In this document: piece by piece, positions 1 through 6,219 of the stretch
Layout: each line of letters begins with the position of its first letter
How positions within the stretch are numbered: the first letter of the stretch is position 1
NCBI GenBank assembly: GCA_020445165.1
Contig: JAGRHE010000101.1
Coordinates: 1 to 9,619, forward strand
DNA length: 9,619 nucleotides
Origin: Gammaproteobacteria bacterium
Lineage (GTDB): Bacteria > Pseudomonadota > Gammaproteobacteria > Chromatiales > Sedimenticolaceae
Reading direction: 5' to 3'
The notes under the pieces: generated by a model
What the model saw: only the letters and a program-made list of their open reading frames with translations
The model's database searches: none
Told to the model about the DNA's origin: nothing
Position numbers and translations under genes: made by a program

Positions 1-2
1 TG

Positions 3-140
3 GACGCCTGGGGCTACAGCTTCCGCCTCGGATCGGCGCGGCGCTGGTTCGAACAGGATGCCGACGATGCACGGCATTGGCTGCTCGAACACGGCATCAT
101 TGACACCCAGCAACGCCCAACCGGACTGTTGCGCACGTAA
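3..140 (+). CDS. C-terminal end of an unidentified protein (partial)
   Basis: An open frame enters from the left edge in phase 3 and ends with TAA at 138-140, giving 45 visible residues. It begins DAWGYSFRLGSARRW and ends GLLRT, with many Trp, Arg and acidic residues. I do not recognise the family and no motif is visible. It is called as coding because it stays open to the edge, has the G/C-rich third positions of the neighbouring genes, and ends only 18 nt before galU, which suggests the two are co-transcribed. The other two forward frames give implausible peptides or an early stop. Function is unknown. Confidence 0.6.
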   Translation, partial: DAWGYSFRLGSARRWFEQDADDARHWLLEHGIIDTQQRPTGLLRT

Positions 141-158
141 CCTGAAGAAGACGGACCC

Positions 159-995
159 ATGCCCATGATCAAGAAGTGTTTGTTCCCCGCGGCCGGCTAC
201 GGTACGCGATTCCTACCTGCCACCAAGGCGATGCCCAAGGAGATGCTGCCGATCGTCAGCAAGCCGCTGATCCAGTACGGCGTCGAGGAGGCCATGGAGG
301 CCGGCATGAACAACATCGGCATCGTCACCGGCCGCGGCAAGCGCGCCCTCGAAGACCATTTCGACGTCAGCTACGAGCTCGAGCACCAGATCAGCGGGAC
401 CTCGAAGGAGAAGTACCTGACCGACATCCGCCGCATCATCAACGACTGTACCTTTTCGTACACGCGCCAGACCGAGATGAAGGGCCTCGGGCACGCGATC
501 CTGACCGGCGAGACCCTGATCGGGCGCGAGCCGTTCGGCGTCATCCTCGCCGATGACCTGTGCGTCGGCGACGGGATCGGGGTATTGGCGCAGATGGCAC
601 GCATCTACGCCAAGTACCGCTGTAGCGTGGTCGCGATCGAGGAGGTGCCGATGGACGAGGTCCACAAGTACGGGGTCATCGCCGGCTCCGAGCTCGAGGA
701 CGGCGTCTATGTGGTCTCCAACATGGTCGAGAAGCCGTCCCCGGAAGACGCCCCGTCGAACCTCGCGATCATCGGACGCTACATCCTGACGCCGGACATC
801 TTTGACGTGATCCGCAATACGCCCCCCGGACGCAACGGCGAGATCCAGATCACCGACGCCCTGCAGACCCAGGCGATCAACAACATGGTGCTGGCCTACC
901 GCTTCAAGGGTCGCCGCTTCGACTGCGGCAGCGTCGAGGGTTTCGTCGACGCGACCAATTTCTTCTTCGAACGCTGGAAGGCCGCAAACCGCTGA
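159..995 (+). CDS. galU: UTP--glucose-1-phosphate uridylyltransferase
   Basis: This cytoplasmic enzyme makes UDP-glucose from UTP and glucose-1-phosphate, the precursor for LPS, capsule and other glycans. The 278-residue protein is slightly shorter than E. coli GalU (about 300). The nucleotidyltransferase signature FPAAGYGTRFLPATKAMPKEM (residues about 9-29) holds the Gly-rich NTP loop and catalytic Arg/Lys. ADDL at 131-134 supplies the metal-binding Asp pair. EKP at 191-193 and GEIQITDA near 227-234 are family hallmarks, as is FDCGSVEGF near 254-262. The start at 159 follows GAAG at 147-150 with an 8-nt spacer. An in-frame ATG at 165 is the alternative and would remove two residues. The gene lies 18 nt after the upstream partial gene and converges with pabB, with 52 bp between the two stops. 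Confidence 0.95.
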   Translation: MPMIKKCLFPAAGYGTRFLPATKAMPKEMLPIVSKPLIQYGVEEAMEAGMNNIGIVTGRGKRALEDHFDVSYELEHQISGTSKEKYLTDIRRIINDCTFSYTRQTEMKGLGHAILTGETLIGREPFGVILADDLCVGDGIGVLAQMARIYAKYRCSVVAIEEVPMDEVHKYGVIAGSELEDGVYVVSNMVEKPSPEDAPSNLAIIGRYILTPDIFDVIRNTPPGRNGEIQITDALQTQAINNMVLAYRFKGRRFDCGSVEGFVDATNFFFERWKAANR

Positions 996-1047
996 CCCAC
1001 ACATCCAGGCGGGCGTTCCCGCAACATTGGCCGCAGCCGTGGCGCTG

Positions 1048-2418
1048 TCATGAACTTCCCAACAGACGCAGAAACGAAGCGGCCTTGTCCAGCGATTCCT
1101 GATACTCGGCGGCGCATTCGGAATCGGCCACGATACCGCCTCCCGCCCAGTACGACAGTTCGCCATCGCGCAGCAGTGCAGTACGGATGGTGATGTTGCT
1201 GTCGAGGTCGCCATCGAATCCCAGGCGAAACACGTTGCCGCAGTAGACCTCACGTCGCACCGGCTCCAGTTCGTCGATGATCTGCATGGCACGAAGCTTC
1301 GGCGCACCGGTGATCGATCCGCCCGGAAAACAGGCTTCGACGAGATCGAGCGCGTCGCGACCATCGGCCAGCTGCCCGGTCACGGTGCTGACCAGATGAT
1401 GCACGGTGGCGAACGATTCGATCTCGAACAGGCGCGGTACCACGATCGACCCTGGCCGACATACCCGCCCCAGGTCATTGCGCAACAGGTCGACGATCAT
1501 CACGTTTTCGGCGCGGTCCTTGGCACTGCTCAGAAGTTCAGTGCGCAGGGCCATGTCCTGCTCCGCACCCTCGCCGCGCGGCCGCGTGCCCTTGATCGGA
1601 CGCGTCTGCACCTGCCCGCGTGACAGGCGCAGGAACTGCTCCGGCGACGCACTCAGAACCTGCCCGAACGGGTATTCGAGCAAAGCCGCGTACGGTGCCG
1701 GATTCTCATGGCGCATGCGTTGATAGAGATGCCAGGCATCGACCCCGACCCGCGCCCTGAAACACTGTGCAAAGTTGACCTGGTAACAGTCTCCGTCACG
1801 GATGTAGCGCTGGATGCTGGCAAATCCATGCGCATAGTCACGCTCACCCAGCCCGGCCTCGAATACCTCGCCGATGACCGGTTCCGGCAGTGCAGGCAGC
1901 CCAACGTGGCCGAGCAGTCGGCGCAACGCGGATTGCCATGTGACGTCGTGGCGCGGATCGCGACCCTGGCGGACGAAGTAGCTGCGCTGGCGCGCGTGAT
2001 CGACGATCAGCGCCCAATCGTAGATGCCGATTGCCGCCGTCGGCCATGCGGCAGGACCTGCACGCGGTGGCAGCATGCCGAGGTCGCGCGCGAGGTCATA
2101 GCCGAGGTAGCCGACAGCGCCGCCGCAGAAAGGCAGGTCGGCGACAGGCAGCGAATGCTCACCCAGTTCAGCGCGCAAACACCCGAACAGGCCTTCGCTG
2201 CTGTGTTCGACGGTGCCATCGGCGCGCGTGATCGCGGTCCTGCCCGCTTCCTGTACCAGGGTCGTGTACGGGTCCGCGGCAAGGATATCGTAGCGCCCAC
2301 CGCCGGACTGCGGGAAACCGCTGTCGAGCCAGACCGGCCATGGAAGATCGCGCAGCTGTGCGTAGTAGCCGCGACAGTCGGCCCAGTACGGCAGCCGGGT
2401 CACAAAGATTTCGCTCAC
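1048..2418 (-). CDS. pabB: Aminodeoxychorismate synthase component I
   Basis: PabB turns chorismate plus ammonia (delivered by PabA) into 4-amino-4-deoxychorismate, the precursor of p-aminobenzoate and folate. The 456-residue protein has the N-terminal chorismate-synthase-like domain (WLDSGFPQSGGGRYDILAADP, about 30-50) and a C-terminal chorismate-binding domain (about 190-455). PIKGT at 274-278 carries the Lys of the PabB covalent mechanism; anthranilate synthase TrpE has Ala there, so this is PabB. Other blocks are ENVMIVDLLRNDLGRV (304-319), GGSITGAPK (366-374) and AGGGIVADS (425-433). The GTG at 2416-2418 is chosen as the start. The longer frame (to 2541) would run through a strong terminator hairpin, and no in-frame ATG occurs until residue 115. 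The ribosome site is weak (AGG seven nt upstream). No pabC or pabA lies beside it. Confidence 0.95.
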   Translation of the reverse strand: MSEIFVTRLPYWADCRGYYAQLRDLPWPVWLDSGFPQSGGGRYDILAADPYTTLVQEAGRTAITRADGTVEHSSEGLFGCLRAELGEHSLPVADLPFCGGAVGYLGYDLARDLGMLPPRAGPAAWPTAAIGIYDWALIVDHARQRSYFVRQGRDPRHDVTWQSALRRLLGHVGLPALPEPVIGEVFEAGLGERDYAHGFASIQRYIRDGDCYQVNFAQCFRARVGVDAWHLYQRMRHENPAPYAALLEYPFGQVLSASPEQFLRLSRGQVQTRPIKGTRPRGEGAEQDMALRTELLSSAKDRAENVMIVDLLRNDLGRVCRPGSIVVPRLFEIESFATVHHLVSTVTGQLADGRDALDLVEACFPGGSITGAPKLRAMQIIDELEPVRREVYCGNVFRLGFDGDLDSNITIRTALLRDGELSYWAGGGIVADSECAAEYQESLDKAASFLRLLGSS

Positions 2419-2504
2419 TCGCGTGCCTGTTCGCAAACTCCATGGCAGGGCATGCAGTGTAACGCCGTTTTGCGGGAAACCCGTCCAACCGGGCAGACAA
2501 ACGA

Positions 2505-2534
2505 ACGGCCCGGCGCACGAATGCGCCGGGCCGT
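2505..2534 (-). terminator. Intrinsic terminator after the OmpA-family gene
   Basis: This is a perfect 13-bp GC-rich stem (left arm 2505-2517, right arm 2522-2534) with a 4-nt loop that reads TTCG on the minus strand. It is followed on that strand by a T-rich stretch (TTCGTTTGT). It lies 48 nt past the stop of the OmpA-family gene and about 85 nt before the pabB start, so it should separate these two transcripts. It also argues against starting pabB at 2541. Confidence 0.8.
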
Positions 2535-2582
2535 GCTTCACGACCCCGCGGACGAACCGGGGCCGTCAGACCACGCTGGCGG

Positions 2583-3194
2583 TCAGCGCCCCATCAGGTC
2601 GAGGATCACCTCGACGCGACGGTTGGGTGCCAGGCAGCGGATCGCTGCTGCACCACGTTCGCCGTCACAAGCGACCAGGGGCTCCGACTCTCCACGACCG
2701 CCGATCTCGATCGCCTGGGCATCGACTCCGGCACTGCGTGTCAGGTAGTCACTGACCGCGCTGGCACGACGCAATGACAGATCCTGGTTGTAGCCCTCGG
2801 TACCGATACGGTCGGCATGTCCGGTCAGACGAGCGCCCTTGATCGCACCCTGCGACTGGGCACTACGGACCAACGTGTCGATCGCCGCCATCGCATCCGC
2901 ATCGAGGTCAGCCTTGTCGAAGCCGAAGTTCACCGTTGCGTCGGCCGTGGTCATCGCGGGTGCCGCGGCGACTGGAGTGGGCTCGGGTGCAGGTGCCGGT
3001 GCGGCTTCGGCAGTCTTGCCATCGCAGCCCACGACGGCCATGTCGCTGGACCAGAAATGGGTATGCCAGCATTCCCCGAAATTGTTGCGCCAGATCTCTC
3101 CGGCGGTACTGGTCCAGTAACCCTCGGCAAAGGCCTGGGTGCCGCCACCTGCCAGGAGCAGGAACAGTGCAACGTGTGCGACACGACTCTTCAT
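2583..3194 (-). CDS. Small OmpA-family peptidoglycan-binding envelope protein
   Basis: This is a 203-residue exported protein. Residues 1-23 form a signal peptide (MKSRVAHVALFLLLAGGGTQ, then AFA and cleavage before EG). Next is a short Trp/Cys-containing module (about 24-58, with NNFGECW and C57). A Pro/Ala-rich linker follows (63-80), then an OmpA C-terminal domain (about 87-200). That domain carries the peptidoglycan-binding pattern TGHAD (124-128), LSLRRA (139-144) and NRRVEV (191-196). The second cysteine pair, C176/C187, could form a disulfide. With no beta-barrel it resembles the short OmpA-like periplasmic proteins rather than full OmpA, and probably tethers the outer envelope to peptidoglycan. 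The ATG at 3192-3194 is preceded by a perfect AAGGAGGT; the upstream in-frame extension (to 3308) has no signal-peptide logic. It is monocistronic, with its own terminator. Confidence 0.88.
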   Translation of the reverse strand: MKSRVAHVALFLLLAGGGTQAFAEGYWTSTAGEIWRNNFGECWHTHFWSSDMAVVGCDGKTAEAAPAPAPEPTPVAAAPAMTTADATVNFGFDKADLDADAMAAIDTLVRSAQSQGAIKGARLTGHADRIGTEGYNQDLSLRRASAVSDYLTRSAGVDAQAIEIGGRGESEPLVACDGERGAAAIRCLAPNRRVEVILDLMGR

Positions 3195-3198
3195 TTCG

Positions 3199-3206
3199 AC
3201 CTCCTT
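3199..3206 (-). promoter_or_regulatory. Strong ribosome binding site of the OmpA-family gene
   Basis: The minus strand reads AAGGAGGT, then CGAA, then ATG. This near-perfect anti-16S match fixes the start at 3194 and predicts high expression, as expected for an abundant envelope protein. Confidence 0.85.
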
Positions 3207-3216
3207 GCGATCGATT

Positions 3217-3235
3217 ACTGCAAACAACTTGCAGT
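3217..3235 (-). repeat. Hairpin in the leader of the OmpA-family gene
   Basis: Arms ACTGCAA (3217-3223) and TTGCAGT (3229-3235) form a perfect 7-bp stem with a 5-nt loop, 22 nt upstream of the start codon and just before the Shine-Dalgarno. It could stabilise the mRNA or act as a binding site; the function is not shown by the sequence. Confidence 0.45.
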
Positions 3236-3429
3236 GCTTAAACTGATTCAAGAATAGTCTAGCGCAGCAGACGGGGCACGTGATTTGACCTGACGCACGC
3301 AGTTTCAACGTTGTTTGCAGAAAATCCCGGCATGACAGTCCTGTTTAGGCGCAAGCGAGTGGTTTCGGCGTGTCACGCAACCGATGATCGGGGGAGGAGT
3401 CGCCGCTTGGACAAAGAAGGCTGCCTGAC

Positions 3430-3492
3430 GACTGCCTCCCGACCGTCGCCTCCCGGGCATGGACTCGACATCGAGACCGGGAGGCGCCAGTC
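3430..3492 (-). terminator. Putative terminator hairpin(s) after the IscR-like gene
   Basis: A perfect 10-bp GC stem (3447-3456 with 3477-3486) starts about 15 nt past the regulator stop. A second left arm (3430-3441) can pair instead with almost the same right arm plus its extension (3478-3484 and 3488-3492, 12 pairs with a 3-nt bulge). The two folds exclude each other. Downstream on the minus strand the RNA is pyrimidine-rich (CCTTCTTTGT, after a gap of some nucleotides), so this is not a textbook terminator. Termination of the regulator transcript is the simplest reading. Confidence 0.5.
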
Positions 3493-3501
3493 AGTACGAC
3501 A

Positions 3502-3975
3502 TCATGCCGCGCGGCCGCTCAGGCTACCGACCGATACTGCCTTGGCAGCTGCGGTGGGCGTGGCAGCAACCATGGCTCCGCGCTCAACGACATCCTGCAA
3601 GGTGATGCGATCGACGAATTCGAAGATCTGGTTGCTCAGATCCTCCCACAGACCGCGGGTGCCGCCGTGCTGTATGTCGCTACTGCCGTGGGGCGCATGC
3701 CGACGCGAATACTCCACCCAGTCGTCCACGGCACAGATCACATCGGCGATCGTGATGTCGGCCGCGTCGCGACCCAGGTAGTAACCGCCTCCAGGGCCGC
3801 GCACTCCCCGCACCAGGCCCTTGGCACGCAGGCCGGCGAAGAGCTGCTCGAGGTAGGACAGCGAAATATTCTGGTTTTCCGAGATATCGGCCAGCGTGAC
3901 CGGCCCCTTGGTGCCGTTCAGGGTCAGGTCGAGCATGGCAGTGATGGCATATCGGCTTTTCGTCGAGAGTCTCAT
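3502..3975 (-). CDS. IscR-like Rrf2-family transcriptional regulator lacking the Fe-S cluster ligands
   Basis: This 157-residue winged-helix regulator begins MRLSTKSRYAITAMLDL and contains ADISENQNISLSYLEQLF (29-46) and VRGPGGGYYLG (58-68), which match the IscR DNA-binding domain closely. Against E. coli IscR as I recall it, residues 1-110 align with no gap. At the cluster-ligand positions C92, C98, C104 and H107, this protein has R92, S98, G104 and R107. Its only Cys is C81, and it has His at 93, 96 and 103. E43, known in IscR to discriminate against type 1 sites when the cluster is absent, is kept. It is therefore unlikely to sense Fe-S status as IscR does. The ATG at 3973-3975 has AGGAGA six nt upstream. 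No isc genes are beside it; the neighbour upstream is the Fe-S-rich oxidoreductase operon. Confidence 0.88.
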   Translation of the reverse strand: MRLSTKSRYAITAMLDLTLNGTKGPVTLADISENQNISLSYLEQLFAGLRAKGLVRGVRGPGGGYYLGRDAADITIADVICAVDDWVEYSRRHAPHGSSDIQHGGTRGLWEDLSNQIFEFVDRITLQDVVERGAMVAATPTAAAKAVSVGSLSGRAA

Positions 3976-4049
3976 TCGTATTCTCCTGGTTCGACACGGC
4001 GTACGGATTTTGGACAGCTTTCGCTTCGCTTGTCTAGTTTGTGTCTTAC

Positions 4050-4078
4050 TTTCTAGCGGTAATCTTCGGTTAACGCAA
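4050..4078 (-). promoter_or_regulatory. Candidate sigma-70 promoter of the IscR-like regulator
   Basis: On the minus strand, TTGCGT (4073-4078) and TAGAAA (4050-4055) are separated by 17 nt. They match the consensus only partly (3/6 and 4/6) but lie in the AT-rich stretch 75-100 nt before the start codon. Confidence 0.35.
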
Positions 4079-4135
4079 GCCTGTTCGCAAATTGTTTCGA
4101 TTTTCTGTCCAGGTTTTTTGCTCATAAGGTCAGAC

Positions 4136-4155
4136 AACTGGTTGTGCAACCAGTT
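4136..4155. repeat. 20-bp palindrome, candidate operator
   Basis: Arms AACTGGTT (4136-4143) and AACCAGTT (4148-4155) flank GTGC. The symmetry is perfect over 8 bp and sits 161-180 bp upstream of the IscR-like start, about 155 bp after the oxidoreductase operon. No T-run follows on the minus strand, so a terminator is less likely than a dimer binding site. Confidence 0.45.
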
Positions 4156-4310
4156 CCCGAACCGGGCAATCAGCTGGCTTTGGGGAAATCCGACCAGGAC
4201 ACAGCGCACCCGTGCGGTCCGGGGCCATACGGCCGAATGCTGTCGGCACGCCGTGCAGACCGCGATCGAAATCCAAGGGTCGGTGATTGCCAGGCGGCGG
4301 AAAACTTGCC

Positions 4311-5351
4311 TTAAGGCGAGGCGATGATTTGGAACAGCTTACGTTGGTGGTCCACACGGTGACAGATCCGGCACGTCGGTCGCGCGGAGGGCTGCGCCGA
4401 CGTGGTGTGGAAGACCGCCCCACATTGCGCACAGCGGTATTTGTGCAGCGGGACCCATGCTTGCTCGACGGTGGCACCGGTCGCGACAGTCACCGCATCC
4501 TGGTCACAGATATCGTCGCATAAACCACAGCCGGTGCAGCTGTTCGAATCGATCCGGTAGCCATCGGGCTCGGTCGTGAACAGCAGCGCGCCATGGGGAC
4601 AGACCCGGACACAGGCATCGCATCCGTTACAGCGGACAACGTCGATACTCGGAACAAACAGCGCGACATCCCCGATTCCGAATGTCGGCAATTCCACGCC
4701 CGGCGGTTGCCATTCCTGCTCACCACCCACCGGGATCGGCTCCACCATTGCCCCGGCCAGTCTTCTGAAGAACCCACGCCGACTGAGCTGCGCACCTTGC
4801 ACCAACGCTGTTGCGTCAGCCTCGATAGAGGCTGGCTCGCCAGCAGCATGCAGATGCACCTGCAGCTCAGGCAGGCCACGGTCATGCAGCACCCGATTGA
4901 ACAGATTGACGCGCAAACGGAAAGCATCGCCATCAACCCGGGTACAGTGCCGGCAGTCGCCGACGGCAATCGACAGCTGTGTCACACCCGCCCGGTATAA
5001 TGTTGCGATCTGTGAGAAGCCAATCGCGTTGACGCAGGGAATGCGGGCTGGGCCTTCACCGCAACCAGCCCGCACGCAGGCCGCCGAAACACGCGCTGTG
5101 ATCTCCCTGGGCAACACTGCCTCAGCCTGCACCAACGCGCCTTCCGGACAGTGAGCGGCACACAGACCGCAGCCATCGCAGCGCGCGCTGTCGATGTACA
5201 GCGCATCATCTTCGAGGACCCAGGCATCGAGCGGACAACAGTCCACGCAACGATCACACGACGCCACCTCTGCATGGGTATGCACGCAACGTTCCGGGGC
5301 AACGTGCGGGACCGGTGCCACCGCATCTGTGATCAGGTCACGCAGTCGCAT
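4311..5351 (-). CDS. Multi-cluster Fe-S (ferredoxin-type) protein of the oxidoreductase operon
   Basis: This 346-residue protein has no signal peptide and no membrane segment. N-terminal half: a cluster pattern C22-x9-C32-x2-C35-x3-C39-P (C38 extra), then CDGCGLCAAHCP (58-69). A central domain (about 85-170) has C92, C97, C106, C133 and C136. Then comes a twin-arginine-like LSRRGFFRRLAGA (189-201). C-terminal half: CNGCDACVRVCP (241-252) and CTGCGLCDDIC (272-282), then a zinc-ribbon/rubredoxin-like CAQC...CRIC (307-310, 327-330). Up to four [4Fe-4S] clusters are predicted, plus a possible metal site. It probably moves electrons in the cytoplasm or aids assembly of the Mo enzyme; the exact role is unknown. 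The ATG at 5349-5351 is preferred (GGAG six nt upstream) over a GTG eight codons earlier. It is last in the operon, 99 nt after the chaperone gene. Confidence 0.85.
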   Translation of the reverse strand: MRLRDLITDAVAPVPHVAPERCVHTHAEVASCDRCVDCCPLDAWVLEDDALYIDSARCDGCGLCAAHCPEGALVQAEAVLPREITARVSAACVRAGCGEGPARIPCVNAIGFSQIATLYRAGVTQLSIAVGDCRHCTRVDGDAFRLRVNLFNRVLHDRGLPELQVHLHAAGEPASIEADATALVQGAQLSRRGFFRRLAGAMVEPIPVGGEQEWQPPGVELPTFGIGDVALFVPSIDVVRCNGCDACVRVCPHGALLFTTEPDGYRIDSNSCTGCGLCDDICDQDAVTVATGATVEQAWVPLHKYRCAQCGAVFHTTSAQPSARPTCRICHRVDHQRKLFQIIASP

Positions 5352-5450
5352 TGACTGCTCCAGGCAGACGACCACGCCACGGCAGTATATTCAGGGCCAA
5401 CGGGAGCAGGCGCCGAACGTCAGGGACCGTCGTCCACGACACCGCTGTTC

Positions 5451-6185
5451 TCACCAGGACGGCGAACTGCCCGGCACATAGGCATTGGGCATCGGCAGCG
5501 CCACCTCTTCGACTTGGCGCGTACGCGCTTCCACCTGCTCGGGCGTCGGGCGTGGCTGATCCAGCACCCGCGCCAACACGTCGCGCAATTCGTCCACATA
5601 AACCGCCGTCAGCATCGCCAGGCCGGCATAGAATGGCGTTGCCGCGCGCTGTGCGACCCTGTCGGCGAAATCCGGCAGCCAGCGCAGACTGTGGTCATCA
5701 AGAAACCGTGCAGCTTCAGCAAATGCAGCAACATGCTTCTGCTCCAACAAATTCGCGACGAACTGCAGCTGAAACACCAGGTGATCGTCGGGCCGGAGCC
5801 GCCAATCCGGAACACCGAATCCGGCGCGCGCATAGCTCTCTCGGACGCTGAACATCGGCTGTTGCATGACCAACCCGTCCTCGTCCAACCAGACCGACTC
5901 GCAGGGTGACGCGCCAAGTCCGTGGGTCAGGTAGATTGCCGCGAAGTCCACCGCCAAGCCATCGAGCACTTCCGGCTCATCGGTCATGGAATCGATGGCC
6001 GCAACCGTCAGCGCCAATGCCTCGATTCCCTTCGTCGATTCCAGGCGAAAAGCCAGACCATCGGAAAATCCGCTCGACTTGAGCGCCGCAACCATCGACG
6101 CGTCGAGCTCCCGGTCATGTAATCGCGCCAGCATCATCAGGTCCAGCGCCACGCTGGATCCGAATGCGTCAAGGGGGTTGCTCAT
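5451..6185 (-). CDS. TorD/DmsD-family chaperone, canonical type
   Basis: This 244-residue, all-helical cytoplasmic protein belongs to the TorD (nitrate reductase delta-like) family, which binds the Tat signal and apo-form of DMSO-reductase-family catalytic subunits during cofactor insertion. Family blocks are easy to see: DFAAIYLTHGLGASPCESVWLD (80-101, the conserved ESVWLD loop), PMFSVRESYARAGF (110-123), RPDDHLVFQLQF (131-142) and FLDDHSLRWLPDF (161-173). The start at 6185 has GGAGG seven nt upstream. It begins 34 nt after the cytochrome c stop in the same transcription unit. The likely client is the DmsA-type subunit at the right edge of the window. Confidence 0.9.
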   Translation of the reverse strand: MSNPLDAFGSSVALDLMMLARLHDRELDASMVAALKSSGFSDGLAFRLESTKGIEALALTVAAIDSMTDEPEVLDGLAVDFAAIYLTHGLGASPCESVWLDEDGLVMQQPMFSVRESYARAGFGVPDWRLRPDDHLVFQLQFVANLLEQKHVAAFAEAARFLDDHSLRWLPDFADRVAQRAATPFYAGLAMLTAVYVDELRDVLARVLDQPRPTPEQVEARTRQVEEVALPMPNAYVPGSSPSW

Positions 6186-6219
6186 CTCCCTGCCTCCAGG
6201 CGAGTCTCGTAACGATTCG

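Larger units (their letters stand above)
3195..3501. other. Intergenic region between the IscR-like and OmpA-like genes
   Basis: No gene is supported in these 307 bp. The part near 3210-3330 is AT-richer than the genes and should hold the promoter and leader of the OmpA-family gene, but I see no convincing -35/-10 pair (only fragments such as TTGAAA at 3303-3308 and TAGACT at 3256-3261 on the minus strand, badly spaced). It also contains a leader hairpin at 3217-3235, an 11-nt inverted repeat (3218-3228 and 3310-3320), and strong hairpins at 3430-3492 just after the regulator gene. Confidence 0.6.
3976..4310. other. Intergenic region upstream of the IscR-like regulator
   Basis: No gene is supported in these 335 bp. 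The half nearest the regulator (about 3990-4130) is clearly AT-richer than the surroundings and should hold its promoter. A perfect palindrome lies at 4136-4155. The half nearest the Fe-S protein stop (4156-4310) is GC-rich, with only short weak hairpins, so I see no clear terminator for the oxidoreductase operon. Confidence 0.6.

Noticed and set aside
1009..1022. Short hairpin GCGGG-CGTT-CCCGC between convergent galU and pabB
   Set aside because: Only five base pairs and no T-run on either side; too weak to call a terminator, though its position would suit one.
213..1364. 383-codon minus-strand open frame across galU and pabB
   Set aside because: Overlaps galU antisense and the pabB end in another frame; no recognisable domains.
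2419..2541. Upstream extension of pabB to 2541
   Set aside because: The extension would be read from the terminator hairpin at 2505-2534 and has no family similarity; the GTG at 2418 gives the normal PabB length.
1708..2748. 346-codon plus-strand open frame opposite pabB and the OmpA-like gene
   Set aside because: Arg/Ala-rich translation with no motif, crosses a terminator and two well-supported minus-strand genes.
2425..4091. 13-nt repeat GCCTGTTCGCAAA at 2425-2437 and 4079-4091, both upstream of minus-strand genes
   Set aside because: About one 13-mer match is expected by chance in a window of this size, and the surrounding bases do not match.
5385..5390. TATACT on the minus strand in the 99-nt gap before the multi-Fe-S gene, a possible internal promoter
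   Set aside because: Good -10 match, but no plausible -35 hexamer at 16-18 nt and no exact extended -10.
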